This document shows positions 24,530 through 35,098 of a DNA stretch of 64,000 nt, in pieces (the stretch's first letter is position 1; each line of letters begins with the position of its first letter). A model generated the notes under the pieces. That model was not told the DNA's origin. It saw only the letters and a list, made by a program, of their open reading frames with translations, and made no database searches. The position numbers were made by a program, and so were the translations under genes. Origin of the DNA: Odontesthes bonariensis (taxonomy: Eukaryota; Chordata; Actinopteri; Atheriniformes; Atherinopsidae). Location of the stretch: NCBI RefSeq assembly GCF_027942865.1, contig NC_134510.1, forward strand, positions 38,956,686 through 39,020,685. The letters run 5' to 3'.

Positions 24530-24739
24530 ATATCATAGAAGTATTCTAAAGAGGCTATAGATTCATTAAAACCTTGTTTGGGATTCGTGAAACCTTTGTC
24601 TGATCTGTGAAAATGCAGAACAGGGCCATTTTACTGCATTTTCTTTGCATTTTGATCACACTACACTAGATCCTGTATGGAAACTACAATTGTTAGACTG
24701 CTCAAATCTGGATGGAATTATTCTAAAGAGGCTATAGAT
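24530..24739 (+). repeat. Satellite-like tandem repeat, left part (about 170-bp unit)
   Basis: The unit runs from AAAGAGGCTATAGATTC to CTGGATGGAATTATTCT and includes ATCCTGTATGGAAACTACAA. It recurs at 25838-26180, on the other side of the Penelope-like insertion. Both parts together make about three partial units. Confidence 0.8.
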
Positions 24740-25435
24740 GTTGAACAGGGTCGAGATAGAAATTTACTATCTCGACCCTTTTTTGTTACACAATACAGCT
24801 CAGAGGCCAAACAGGTTACACGGATCATCAGGAATAATTGGGCCATTATTAACTCGGACCCTGATCTGCAACAGATCTTTCCTGAACCCCCGTTAGTCTC
24901 TTACAAAAGAGCTCCGACACTGCGCGACAGACTCGTACACACCCATCTTCCTCCTGTTAAAAAGGAGAGTTGGCTCAAGAGACCGTTGGGAGTCTACCGT
25001 TGTTATAATTGCCCTCATTGTGCTCATCTTATTCCTTCAAAAGCATTTACTGATTTTAAAACCAATAAGGAATATAGAATAAAAGATTTTATAAATTGTA
25101 ACACCACGTTTGTTATTTATCGTCTGTCCTGTCCGTGCCCAGGTGTGTTCTATGTAGGACGCACCAAAAGACGCCTACGTGATCGACTTGCTGAGCATAA
25201 ATATGCGATACGCACTGTTAATGCTGACTACCAGATGGCCCAACATTTCCTACAAGCGCACAATAAGAACGACTCCTTGTTAAAAATTGAGGCTTTGGAG
25301 CACATTAGGCCCTTAGATAGAGGCGGCGACCGGATCCGCAGGCTCAACCAACGTGAGACGTTTTGGATCCACCAGTTAGATGCGCTTAGGTATCCAGGCC
25401 TTAATGAAGATATCGAGTTTAAATGTTTTTTATGA
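24677..25435 (+). CDS. Penelope-like GIY-YIG endonuclease, C-terminal fragment
   Basis: This 252-aa ORF is chimeric. Its first 21 codons (24677-24739) belong to the target satellite and only the rest belongs to the element. It has a CxxC pair (CPHC, residues 112-115), as in the linker before Penelope endonucleases. The GIY-YIG core follows: VIY at 146-148 and YVG at 159-161. Next come the arginine-rich helix RTKRRLRDRLAEH and a likely catalytic glutamate at 227 (QRETFW). The end GLNEDIEF is typical of the family. The domain nicks target DNA during retrotransposition. Without reverse transcriptase the copy is not self-sufficient. Confidence 0.85.
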   Translation: METTIVRLLKSGWNYSKEAIDVEQGRDRNLLSRPFFVTQYSSEAKQVTRIIRNNWAIINSDPDLQQIFPEPPLVSYKRAPTLRDRLVHTHLPPVKKESWLKRPLGVYRCYNCPHCAHLIPSKAFTDFKTNKEYRIKDFINCNTTFVIYRLSCPCPGVFYVGRTKRRLRDRLAEHKYAIRTVNADYQMAQHFLQAHNKNDSLLKIEALEHIRPLDRGGDRIRRLNQRETFWIHQLDALRYPGLNEDIEFKCFL

Positions 25436-25837
25436 TATTTTGTCTGTAGGTTTTTCTGATGTTATCTGCCCATTTGCTATTTTGTATATCTAAAGAGTTT
25501 ATTGTTTTTGTCATGCTGGTACTTATACAACTATTATTGTATTGTGATCTATGCCCCCCCCCTCCCCCTCCCTCCCTCCCTCATCTATGACAGGTGCGCC
25601 TTACTCTTCCAATTGTTATTGGTGGCACACTAATTATACACCTGATCCAGGTGTGGGGTTTAATTGTCTTTACCGTTGTTCAGTCTGTGACTTCTGCTTT
25701 GCCCTGATGAAGACCACGGTGGTGGTTGAAACATGTTGGCATTTTATCATGATTAGCCAAAGTCATTAAAGGCTTTTTATTTATACCTTCTTCCTTTTCT
25801 ACTTTTTGAGTGCCTGGGACTTATTTATTTTCATATC
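24740..25837 (+). mobile_element. 5'-truncated Penelope-like retroelement
   Basis: An 11-bp direct duplication AGGCTATAGAT flanks it (24729-24739 and 25838-25848). It carries the C-terminal GIY-YIG endonuclease of Penelope-like elements and a 3' UTR with a hammerhead ribozyme core (25700-25741). The reverse-transcriptase part is missing, so the insertion was truncated on arrival. It sits inside the 170-bp satellite. Confidence 0.88.
25700..25741 (+). ncRNA. Hammerhead ribozyme in Penelope-like 3' UTR
   Basis: The conserved core boxes are in the right order: CTGATGA (25704-25710), a 6-bp stem II GACCAC/GTGGTT (25712-25717 with 25722-25727), then GAA (25728-25730). Stem III is minimal, AC..GT within ACATGT, ending in a GUU-type cleavage triplet. 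Stem I is TGCC (25700-25703) with GGCA (25738-25741). Hammerheads are known from Penelope-like elements, which supports the reading. The very short stems I and III suggest that it acts as a dimer or is weak. Confidence 0.7.
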
Positions 25838-26210
25838 AGGCTATAGATTCATTAAAAGCTTGTTTGGGATTTATGAAACCTTTTTCTGATTTGTAAAATG
25901 CAGAACAAGGCCATTTTACTGCATTTTGATCACACTAAATTAGATCCTGTATGGAAACTACAATAGTTACACTGCTCAAATCTGGATGGAATTATTCTAA
26001 AGAGGCTATAGATTCATTAAAACCTGGTTTGGGATTTTTGAAACCTTTTTCTGATTTGTAAAAATGCAGAACAAGGCCATTTTCTGCATTTTTTTGCATT
26101 TTGATCACACTAAACTAGGTCCTGTATGGAAACTACAATAGTTGCACTGCTCATATCTGGATGGAATTATTCTAAAGAGGGTGCAGGGTCTTTAAAACAC
26201 ATTTTATGAT
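25838..26210 (+). repeat. Satellite-like tandem repeat, right part
   Basis: It continues the 170-bp unit of 24530-24739: AGGCTATAGATTCATTAAA recurs at 25838 and again near 26006. Copies differ by scattered substitutions. The following stretch 26210-26560 has no gene; 26410-26550 is rich in AAGTAAAA, like the flank of the Harbinger element. Confidence 0.75.
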
Positions 26211-26569
26211 TTTTAAAACTTTATTTGGTCATTGAAAATTCAAAAAGGTGAAATCATCTTGCTGTAAAAGTGGGGGTGTCGAAACACCCCCATCCCCCAC
26301 GGATGCGACGCCCACGGGTGTCTCCACCCACACACTCGTCTCCATTATCTTTTAGCTAGCTCCTCTGTGGCACCAACGTCTCGACGTTTCGCACTTTCTG
26401 GCGCTGCAGAAACTGTTTTTTTTTTTTTTTACTTTGTAACAGAAGTTATTTAAAATGTAGTGAAGTAAAATACTTCCAACAATATTTACTTAAATAAAAG
26501 TAAAATGACTGATTTTAAAAATTACTCAAAAAAGTACAAGTACAAAAAAAAAACTACTCAAGATTCAAA

Positions 26570-26850
26570 GTTTTATTTGTCACATGCATTGTTATACACG
26601 GTACAACATGCAGTGAAATGACCTTGACCGCCGTCCACAAAATACAAAATATAAACTAGGTAGCAAAGTAACATTAATGGAAAGTTAAAGTAAAATTAAA
26701 AATTCCTAAATTAGAATAGTAGAATATCAAATAAAATATATAAGCAAGATTAAAGTACAAAATAAGATTAAAAATATATACATATGGAATAAAATAGAGT
26801 GCAATGAATAATCATATATTTATCTTATATTAAATTGAGTATACACTGAA
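26570..26850 (+). repeat. Dispersed fish repeat (TTTTATTTGTCACATGCAT type)
   Basis: TTTTATTTGTCACATGCATT followed by ACACGGTACAACATGCAGTG and an A-rich tail is a common fish interspersed sequence. The family is not assigned. Confidence 0.55.
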
Positions 26851-27387
26851 AAAAACAACTTGTAAGATTTACTTAAAAAACCCTTCGTAAGTATTTGTAC
26901 TCAAATGATTTAAGTAATATTTAATGCTGCAATATCAAGTGAATTTTACTTACCATAAAACACAACCGTTTAGAAGATATTAAATAACATTTAATTAATT
27001 ACATCTAAGTTTTAAGTTATATTTATTTAAACAAATTAAGTAAAGTCTACTTGTTTTTCATACGCAGGAACATCATTTTACTCAAAATTTTAAGTAAATT
27101 TTACATATCTGTAGTATTTGCTGTTATGAAGTAACTTAGTAGATTTTAACGATACACTTTCAGAGTAAAGTTTATGTAGTATTTCTAGGTTTATGTACAT
27201 ACAACTATTAAACATTTAAATTGTATGAGGAAACCTAAGTAAAACTTACTCTTCCCCCATAATTCATGTATTACGTTAATAAAATGTTTAATTTTACTTA
27301 AGAAGCTCGAGTTCTTACTGAATCTTAAAAATACAAGGTGGAGATTATGACAGTTACTTCACCAAAAAGTAATTTTTTTCAGTGTAA
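26846..27387 (-). mobile_element. MITE, inverted copy of the 3235-3760 family
   Basis: It starts CACTGAAAAAAACAACTTG and ends TTTTTTTCAGTGTAAAAG. Its interior is the reverse complement of 3235-3760, with the AACATTTAAATTGTATGAGG and AACATCATTTTACTC stretches. Both termini are present. Confidence 0.8.
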
Positions 27388-27389
27388 AA

Positions 27390-27609
27390 GAAGGTCATGA
27401 AAACTGTTTTAAAGTTCTTACCAACAGCAGATGTTGCATCACACAAACTGAGATAAAAACGAGCCAAATCTGTCCTTTAGTTTCTGATGGAGGGCCTGTG
27501 TTCAGCTGCAGCTGCTGTGCACACATGTAAGCGCTCCGCTGGCTGTGTCACGTTGTTTTCCGACAGCTTTGAACGCAGAACCTTGTTTTTTTTCCCCTCG
27601 CTGTCACCG
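27390..27609 (+). promoter_or_regulatory. Probable native pycard promoter, displaced upstream
   Basis: This short non-repetitive stretch ends exactly at the left target duplication of a 3.9-kb hAT insertion. Its natural continuation begins at 31512, only 80 bp before the pycard ATG. It should therefore contain what was the proximal pycard upstream region. I see an E-box-like CAGCTG but no TATA box. This is an inference from geometry. Confidence 0.4.
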
Positions 27610-28251
27610 TTGGACACTAGTGATGGGAAGTTCGGCTCTTTTCCGAGATCCGGCTCTTTCGACTCCCGAACCGCTCTTTATTTAGGATCTTTTGTAGCCT
27701 ATATTTTACCGTAACTGTGTTGAAAACCCTTTTGCTTTCAGTGTTTTTATGAGAGACCTTATAATTGCCTAATTCTTTGCATTTATTCTGTGACAAAACC
27801 ACTTTTCATATTTGTTTATTTCAATTAAACGTTTTTATTGCACAAATTAACAATAAACTTCAAACAAATCCACAGAACAGAACCAAACTCAAGCTAACAT
27901 TAATAATGTCCTCAATTAAACTTTTTTATTGCACAAATTAAAGGGACATTCCACCAGTGGAGATATGAATATGTATTGAAAGTGGGCCATATATGTAGTA
28001 GAATAGTAGCATAAATTTCTAATTTGGTGCCTTATTGACCGAGAAAAGGCAGAAAATGACTTTTTTGTGCTTGCGGATTGCAGACAACAATCCCCATAGT
28101 GCATTGCAATGCTCAAGATCCGCAGGCCACTCCCCCGAGAGTGCACTAGCTCCACCCGACTCTACGCTACCTGGAAATCATGTCACACAATTTCTAGTGA
28201 AGAGTTAGTTTGCGAAATCATTAGTGAATTACTCCTCGTTTGTGTTTCGAA

Positions 28252-28587
28252 ATGGTGTGCACTTGCATGGTACCGGGATGTTCAGCCAGCACAAGGAAAA
28301 TACACGGAGTAAGTTTTCATAGATTACCCAAAGAGTTGGACTTGTGCAAAAAGTGGCTACGGGCCATCAAAAACCCGAAGTTCGGAGAGGACACGGCCAT
28401 TGAAGCACTAAAAAATCTGACGGTGTGCAGTCTACATTTCAAGCCAGAAGACTTCGAACCCAACCCCTTAGGAGTGAAGAGACCCGCGCTTGTGAAAACC
28501 GCAATTCCGTCGATATTGCCAGATGATGTCGACGAACAGCCAGGAACTTCTGGAACTGCTAGCAGTGCTAAACGCATTTGCCTGGAG
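28252..28587 (+). CDS. THAP-domain exon, transposon-borne
   Basis: ATG 28252 opens a 112-codon exon ending CTGGAG|GTAAGG. It encodes a THAP C2CH zinc finger (residues about 1-85) with cysteines in VCTCMVPGC, the conserved W in KKWLRAI, CSLHF for the last Cys-His pair, and the conserved proline in KTAIPSIL. THAP domains bind DNA site-specifically in transposases and in host genes derived from them. The following exons, where a catalytic part should be, are not present inside the element, so only the DNA-binding half remains. It belongs to the 27941-29747 transposon and is not a host gene. Confidence 0.8.
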
Positions 28588-28931
28588 GTAAGGTTTTTTC
28601 TAACTCGACTCTAGCGGCTACTGAGAACACACACTGATATAGTCGTCTGCAGTAAAGCAGCACATCTCATATGATTTGGCTGTTTACAAAGTAAATATCT
28701 TGTATGTTTTGGTCGCTTGCTGTTCTAGTGTGTCTGCCTCGCTAACTCCACTCGTCAGCAAAGTTAGCAATGTAACGTTAGACACTTTGCTATGTAGATC
28801 TGATCTAGGGATTTGAGCCTAGCGTGCCACAGTAGCTTGCATAACTGCAAGCTATTTGTGCAATGAACATGCCACGTTAGGGTGTTAGCAAGAGTACTCC
28901 TTGACATAGTAACAAAGAAAACAAACTTACT

Positions 28932-29418
28932 TTACAGAAAGACGTCCATTTGGCCCTGTAGGCTTTGGCTGTCGTTTCCAGTTGACTTTAGGTATTCTAA
29001 AGTAGGTCTCCAGGACGCCACTATCCATATGGGGTGCGAAACTCGGGTGATCAACAACACACACGTCCGTGTCATCCTCCGATTCCATGATTTCGTCCAG
29101 AAGAAATTGGCACCGCTGGAATTCTCGGCAGCAGACAGACTCTTGTTCTGTGTCCATTGGCGCACAGTTAGAGCACAGGCACCACCAATTCGCCCCAACT
29201 CGAGCCATTGCGGGCTCCTCGTCCGCGACAGGCAGGTCGTCTGCCTCGGCTGTAGTGGCAGCAGCTTCAGCCGCCTCCTGTTCCTCCATAGGCCTCAGCT
29301 GCTCGTCGCTATATTGTGGCTCAAAAAGATAGCCACGAACATCCGTTTCTACCATATCTTCTTCTAAATCCCAGTCCTCCGTATTGCATCCGTCTGAGTA
29401 TTCGGTACCTTCGACCAT
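28932..29418 (-). CDS. Cysteine-rich exon resembling the P2X7 C-terminal tail, transposon-borne
   Basis: From ATG at 29418 the minus strand encodes about 162 aa, ending at a perfect donor AAA|GTAAGT near 28932. The N-terminal 85 residues are acidic and alanine-rich. A cysteine cluster then follows: WWCLCSNCAPM, then ESVCCREF about ten residues later. It ends with a basic KVNWKRQPKP segment. The spacing of the WCxC, C and CC residues recalls the zinc-binding cytoplasmic tail of P2X7 receptors, which is also found in stand-alone fish proteins. The ORF faces the THAP exon inside the same transposon and has lost its downstream exons. The P2X7 link rests on motif memory. Confidence 0.55.
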
Positions 29419-30056
29419 GTTAGCTGCAGCTCTCTGCCAGTGACTTCAAAAGCACTGGCACTAATCTGTGATAGGTCTGTTAGCGCATTAGGTCCAACCC
29501 CCCTATGGGCGGTCTTGAAGGGTGGGAACTAGCGCTTGTAGTCTCAACAGAAATCCACCCCTCTTACACTTCCTCCTACAATGATGCAAAATGACGATTT
29601 TTGCGTCATTGTAGGAGGAAGTGTAAAGAGGTGAATACGGATTTCTCCCATCTCAAGGGGAAATGAGAAAGTGTTGCATGACCATTCAAAAGTATGACTG
29701 GGTTTCTAACAATGCAAAGCCTAATGCAAATGGGTGGAATGTCCCTTTAACAATAAACTTCAAACACATCCACAGGACAGAACCAAACTCAAGCTAACAT
29801 TAATAATGTCCTCAATTAAACTTTTTTATTGGACAAATGAACCAAAAAATTTCAAACAAATCCACAGAACCAAAACCAGAACCAAACTCCTTAATTCTCA
29901 CGTGAATACCGCATGCGGTCCCATGCTGGCCAGTCATAACAAAGCTCTGTCATAACCAGAGCTGGGACTGAGCACTGAAAGTGAAACCTGAGCAGCGAAT
30001 GGAAAAAAACTTGGAGCCGGCTCTCACTTGATGCGAGTCGGCTCTTCTGATTCACT

Positions 30057-31465
30057 ACACTGTAAAAAGTGACTTTTTGGTGAAGTAAACTCTATTAGAG
30101 TAACTGTCATAATTTCTACCTTGTATTTTTAAGATTCTGTAAGAACTAGAGTTTCTTAAGTAAACGTTTTATTAACGTATTACATGAATTATGGGGGAAG
30201 AGTAACTTTTACTACTTAAACTTTACTCTGAAAGTGTCTCGTTTTGAAACGCATGCACGACGCATGCGCCCAGTACGACAGCATGAGGATTGGCGCTCAT
30301 CCGTACGTTAGATGCAGGATCACAGAGCGAGGTGGAGCACGAACGATTCGTTTCACAGGTAAGTTATTACTGTTCTGTTTTAAATTTGTGATAATATGTA
30401 AGTCTGCATGGAGTTTGACGCAAGATATGTCACAGTTCATAAGTTAATTTAACGTTAGCATAACGCCACATTGGTCTCTACTGGTTGTTTTGAGCATATT
30501 TGTGTGTGTTAAATGTTCTTGAATATCTAAGTATTATATTTCTGTGATGAATGTTGAAACTCTGTTTCAGAGGGTTTCTCAATGCATTTTTGAAAAGCAC
30601 TATTCCAGATCTGTACTACAAAAGTATTGGGACACCTGCACAATCTAATGCAATTATTTCCAGTCCGCAGCTCTGCCAGCTTCTGCTTTTGTTAAGCTTC
30701 TACATGCTCAGGTTTTATTCACTTTGTCAGAAAGGTGATAATTTGACTTTATGTTTATTACTGAAGTTGTGGTGGATGGTGCTGGTCTACCATTATAGTG
30801 CATTATGTTGACAGTGTTCCTAAAATTTTGTCCCAATAGTGTATAATGAATGCAGTGTCAGTTATTTTCATGTCAGTCATGCTAATGTTAAACTTATGGC
30901 TGCCCCATAAAAGATTGGGCAATTAAATCCACAATAGTAGTGGATTTACTTTGACTGTTCTTGTTAAACTGTTTAAAATGGAAAATAAACAGTCTAATTG
31001 CATCATAATTTAGTTGTGTGATATGTGATACATATATATTAAATGCATAGAGTATCTGTTAAATATATTTGGTAACATTTATCAAAAGAATAATGGCAAT
31101 GATTACTTAATTTTAGTGAGTAGTGTAACGTATGCGACCAAGTAAATTAATTTGTTTAGCACGAGAAAATAATTCAAATCTCCTAACAGCAAATACTACA
31201 GATATATTAAATTGACTTAAAATTTTCAGTAAAATGATGTTCCTGCCTATGAAAAACAAGTAGACTTTACTTGATTTGTGATATAAATATAACTTAAAAA
31301 TTAGATGTAATTACGAAATGTTACCTAATACCTTCACAACTGTAATGTTTTATGGTAAATAAAATTTACTTGATATTGCAGCATTAAATATTACTTAAGC
31401 CACTTGAGTGGAAATACTTACAAAGGTTTTTCTAAGTAAATCTTATGAGTTGTTTTTTTCAGTGT
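30057..31465 (+). mobile_element. MITE copy of the 3235 family with a 0.9-kb internal insert, inside the hAT element
   Basis: It has both termini, CACTGTAAAAAGTGAC and TTTTTTTCAGTGT. Between about 30243 and 31175 there is sequence absent from the other two copies (GAAACGCATGCACGACGCAT onward, including CAAAAGTATTGGGACACCTG). It is either the fuller parent form or a later insertion. No recognisable protein is encoded in it. Confidence 0.65.
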
Positions 31466-31591
31466 AGAGCCGCCTCTCAGAGCCGATGCGTGTGCGCATG
31501 ACCCATCACTGTTGGACACTGAGCAGCACAGCTGATCGGCACACAGCTTCTGTTATACTAGCACTGCGGGTTTTATGTCTCTGAGTGACAG

Positions 31592-34350
31592 ATGCCTCCT
31601 AAGACCGTGAGAAAGTGCGTGGAGCGCGCGCTGGACAACCTGTCCGCGACCAAATTGGATCGGTTCCGCAACGAGCTCGTGAAAAGAAAGCAGGAGCCGC
31701 GCATTGCGCTCAACAGGGTGGAGGGCAAACGATCCTGGGAAGTTGTAGGTGAGATGATCTCCACTTTTAAAGAGGATGGAGCTCTGGAAGTGACCAAGGA
31801 GCTGCTGGAGGAGCTCGAATTCACCGAGGACGCGGAGACTATGCGTAAGCATCCTAACATCTGGTTCGGTGCTGGAGCCGCGCATTGGCGCGCATTTCAT
31901 GCCGCAGGGAAACTTTAGCGTCAGTTCAGAGTCTGTAGTTCAAACTGCTGACATTTGTCCTGAACGATGCAGCCACGTTCTGTCATCATTCATCAATATT
32001 CTTTAATTAATTCCACGAAGTCGAACATTTAAAGATTTTAATGAAAGACTAAAGCGCGCTGCTTCATTTGATTTACTTTCGCTTTGACCCACATTTCCTG
32101 CTTTCAGGTTTGTTCCCCTTATGATACTATACCCTATAAGAATGTAGCTGTACCACAGAGACCCGAGTACAGAGATACAAAAGCATGATAATGGTGTGTG
32201 TGTGTGTAGTGGAAGAAGTAAACAGCCGCTGCGTAATCTCCCCAAACTCATTAAAAACGGCCACAGCGCACCAAGACTCAGCTGAGAAATATGCGCAGAG
32301 TTGGTTCAGCTGAGTCTGTAGCAGGCTCTGTCATGTTGGGCTGACACATCTGACACATCTGCTCAGTTAGGCTTGCCCTCTCAGTGATTCCTGCCTTATA
32401 AGGAAAGTGACGTTTCCGCGGTGTTACGCATGTTTGTGCACACGGGCTGTTGTTAGACTCTGAACTGAATCTGCGGAACTTGTCTTTTAATGCGCACTTA
32501 ACATCAGCTTTCCTGTGAAGGTATGTTTATATTCTTTCACATCTACCGTGGTGGTTTAATACTTTTTTTTTATTGTGAATGTTTGTCTAAAGGGGACTCG
32601 GACCGGGCTGAGTTTTAATCAGAAATAACCTCCCTAACCTCTCGATGGGCTAACATTTGACTTTATTTTATTTTTATTGCATTTTATTTAGGCTAGCTTA
32701 TATATATAGCCTAGTTATATTGGATTTTTTTTTTGTTATCCTTTTCAGGATGAGTTTTTAACTTGCAGTTTTAGTTGTGTCATCTCTGCTCTGCTGATTT
32801 ATTGTGTGAAGGATTTATAGTCCACTCTGTGTTTCCTGTGGCTCGGCTCTCAAAGATTAAAGTGCTTTAAATCCAGAAAACATACTTCATGCTGTTTGTT
32901 GCATGTTTTATTTGATGTAAAATGAAGATTACCTGCCACCAAAACAGAAAAGACAGGTCACACCATCACCTGGTTTGGTAACTTTTAGATTAAAAGGTGT
33001 TTAAATGATTTTAAATGCCATTTTAACCAACCCCAAACATCAGAGTCAGGGACTCCTTTCCTCTGGTGTTTTCCCTTTTGTAAAATCTCTGAACGTCAGA
33101 TTTGAACTGAACCTTATTCCTCAGAATCTAACTCTGTGTTTCTCTCATCTTAACAGTTAAAGAAGCGATGGAAGCTGGATATCGTCCACCTCCACCTGGT
33201 CAGTAGCAGTGACTCGTCCTTACCTCTTCTGTCATCACATCCAGAGGATCATATTTCAGTATCACAGCTTCTTACCTGTGCTGGAAAAATTTGAATTCCA
33301 TCTGATTTTAGAAGCTCTAACTCTTTTTCACAGCTGGAGGGGCTGCTGGGGCTCCGGCTGCAGGGGCTCAGGCTGCAGGTAAACTGTTCCAACGTCTTCC
33401 ATTTGAACAGGAGACATCACAGTTCAGCTGATGTTCTGCTGACCTTCAGAAAGTTCCTTCAAAAAGCATCACCTGCTTTAAATTTGGCTTCTACCCCCCG
33501 CTGCGCTCCTGCTACATTCAGAACAACTGAGCTTCAGACGTGGAGCCTTTAAAGATCAAACTCAGCTACAGCCAGTGAACCAGTTTCTGTCCCATGCTTG
33601 TATACAGGGACAGCCCAGTTGGGCTTAAAGGGACAGTTTGCCTCTTTAGACATGAAGCTGTATGACATCCCATATCAGCAACATCATTTATGAACATCTT
33701 CTTACCCCCTGCTGCGTCCTGTGAGCAGAGTTCCAGCCTCGTTTTGGTGCTGATGAAGGTAGTCCGGCTAGTTGGCTGGGGTTTAAAAAATAAAGCGTTT
33801 TGCTTCTCAAAACAATATGCGTTCAACAGAGTAATACATTTGCATCACAAAATGGTTCTCCAGGAAAAAGTCAGACCTCACAATGGCTTGGGCCTAATTT
33901 GTCTCCCTTCGTATCACTGCCTGCTGTGCAGACCGAGCAGCAAACACCGTAACAGGCGCGGCTGTCGGCAGATAGAAAATAGATGGATGGATCTTCAGTC
34001 GTTACATTTTAAAACGACCAAGAAGTTTTCTGCCTTTGGATTAAAAGTGTTGACCGAATCTTTTCTTTCATTTCTGTCTTTTCTCCACAGAGGAGCACTT
34101 TGTGGACAGACACATGGATGTGTTGATCCAGAGAGGGACCGGCATTGACGCCATTTTGGATGCACTCCTCAAGGAAAAAGTATTAAGTCCAGAAATATAT
34201 GACGATATAAGAAGTCAGCGAACCTCTCAGGCTAAGATGAGGGAGCTGTACAGCGGTCCCCTGAGAGCTGCAGAAGAAGTCAAAGATATCTTCTACCGAA
34301 TCCTGAAGGCCCAGCAGCCGCTTCTCGTCCAAAGCCTGGAAAAGAAATGA
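31592..34350 (+). CDS. pycard: ASC, inflammasome adaptor (PYD-linker-CARD), 4 exons
   Basis: The exons are 31592-31844, 33157-33198, 33334-33378 and 34091-34350. All are joined in phase 1 by GT-AG, giving 600 nt and 199 aa. Residues 1-84 are a pyrin domain (LDNLSATKLDRFRNELV; STFKEDGALEVTKELLEEL). Residues 85-113 are a flexible linker rich in Pro, Gly and Ala, encoded by two tiny exons. Residues 114-199 are a CARD (HFVDRHMDVLIQRGTGIDAI; LKEKVLSPEIYDDIRS; LYSGPLRAAEEVKDIFYRIL). ASC polymerises through its PYD on activated sensors and recruits caspase-1-type enzymes through its CARD, forming cytosolic specks. The size is close to zebrafish Asc. The start is the first ATG after the hAT insertion. 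The exon order PYD, two linker exons, CARD supports an intact gene. Confidence 0.95.
33625..33968 (+). mobile_element. Half copy of a long-palindrome MITE in pycard intron 3
   Basis: TTAAAGGGACAGTTTGCC through CCCTTCGTATCACTGCCTGC matches one arm of the complete palindrome at 47922-48574 almost base for base. Only one arm is present here. The mirrored ORF 33690-34148 is part of the arm and not a gene. Confidence 0.85.
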
Positions 34351-34530
34351 ATTCTGTGGCCTTACAGTAGAAATGAGGAAAAGTGATTCTAGATGTTTTT
34401 TTATTGGTGTCATCCCTGATCACTGAGCCTCATTTCATTACCTCATTTTATATAAAAAACACAATGCAGGGAATGTTTTCTGATGAAAATGCAGATCTTT
34501 GTTATTTCAGCAGAAATGTCACGTTTTAAT

Positions 34531-34810
34531 GCAGCATATCACATGAAGAAGAGTCTGTTTTTAAGCTGAATATTTTCAGTAGAAAACAAAAGAATTTGAA
34601 ATTGAATCAGGTCTGATAAGAATTCACTGTTTGTTCTTCATTCAAAATGTTTTCTGGAATGAACTTAATAATAAAATCAGAGAATTTGAAGTGTCTGTGT
34701 TTAGAACGTCACTTTTATTTCAAATCAAATTTATTTGTAGCACATTTCATGCACAAAACAGTTCAAAGTGCTTCACATAAAATAAAAGCATTGCAGCAGG
34801 GAGTGGAAGT
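34531..34810 (+). repeat. pycard 3' flank, duplicated segment 1
   Basis: GCAGCATATCACATGAAGAA begins a segment of about 280 bp that recurs, 817 bp on, at 35348-35640 with few differences. Both copies run into the CAAAGTGCTTCACATAAAAT dispersed repeat. Confidence 0.9.
34670..34675 (+). terminator. Likely poly(A) signal of pycard
   Basis: AATAAA lies 320 bp after the stop codon at 34350, in AATAATAAAATC. The stretch 34351-34670 is the probable 3' UTR. In the duplicated copy downstream the same place reads AATGATAAAATC, with the signal lost. Confidence 0.55.
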
Positions 34811-34964
34811 ATGGGGTGCCGTTTGTAAAGCGGCTCACGCTGAAAATAACAGCAACATTTTGTCACATTTAGCTTCAAACAATGTTTAAAAAACTGGTGT
34901 GAATTTTTGAGCTTCACTCTTTTGCACATTTACAACAATATTCGTCAACTTAGAGATATTATAG

Positions 34965-35098
34965 ATATTTAGATGTAAATGTTAAATGTAAATCTAAATG
35001 TTAAATGTAAATCTAAATGTTAAATTTAAATCTAAATGTTAAATTTAAATCTAAATGTTAAATTTAAATCTAAATGTTAAATTTAAATCTAAATGTTT
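34965..35098. repeat. Short tandem repeat, about 18-bp unit
   Basis: AATCTAAATGTTAAATTT repeats about seven times with TGTAAATC/TTTAAATC variants. It lies between the two duplicated pycard 3' flank segments. Confidence 0.9.

Larger units (their letters stand above)
27941..29747. mobile_element. Small DNA transposon with THAP exon and P2X7-tail-like exon
   Basis: The perfect 15-bp TIRs are AAGGGACATTCCACC and GGTGGAATGTCCCTT. TA flanks both ends (27939-27940 and 29748-29749). The pre-insertion sequence GCACAAATTAACAATAAAC survives in the neighbouring unit at about 27840. Two exons converge inside: THAP on plus and a cysteine-rich exon on minus. No DDE domain is seen. The superfamily is not assigned. 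Confidence 0.8.
27618..31511 (+). mobile_element. hAT element (composite, 3.9 kb) immediately upstream of pycard
   Basis: The termini TAGTGATGGG and CCCATCACTG fit the YARNG rule. They are flanked by the perfect 8-bp duplication TTGGACAC (27610-27617 and 31512-31519). Subterminal GGCTCTT repeats are present at both ends. It has no transposase. Its interior is a tandem of AAACTTCAAACAAATCCACAG units (27830-27940, 29750-29930) into which a THAP-bearing element and a MITE have inserted. Confidence 0.88.

Noticed and set aside
24677-25435. Host GIY-YIG nuclease gene
   Set aside because: An 11-bp target duplication and a Penelope-type C-terminus show it is a truncated retroelement.
28252-28587. 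A host THAP gene
   Set aside because: The exon is bounded by 15-bp TIRs and TA duplications, with no downstream exons, so it is transposon cargo.
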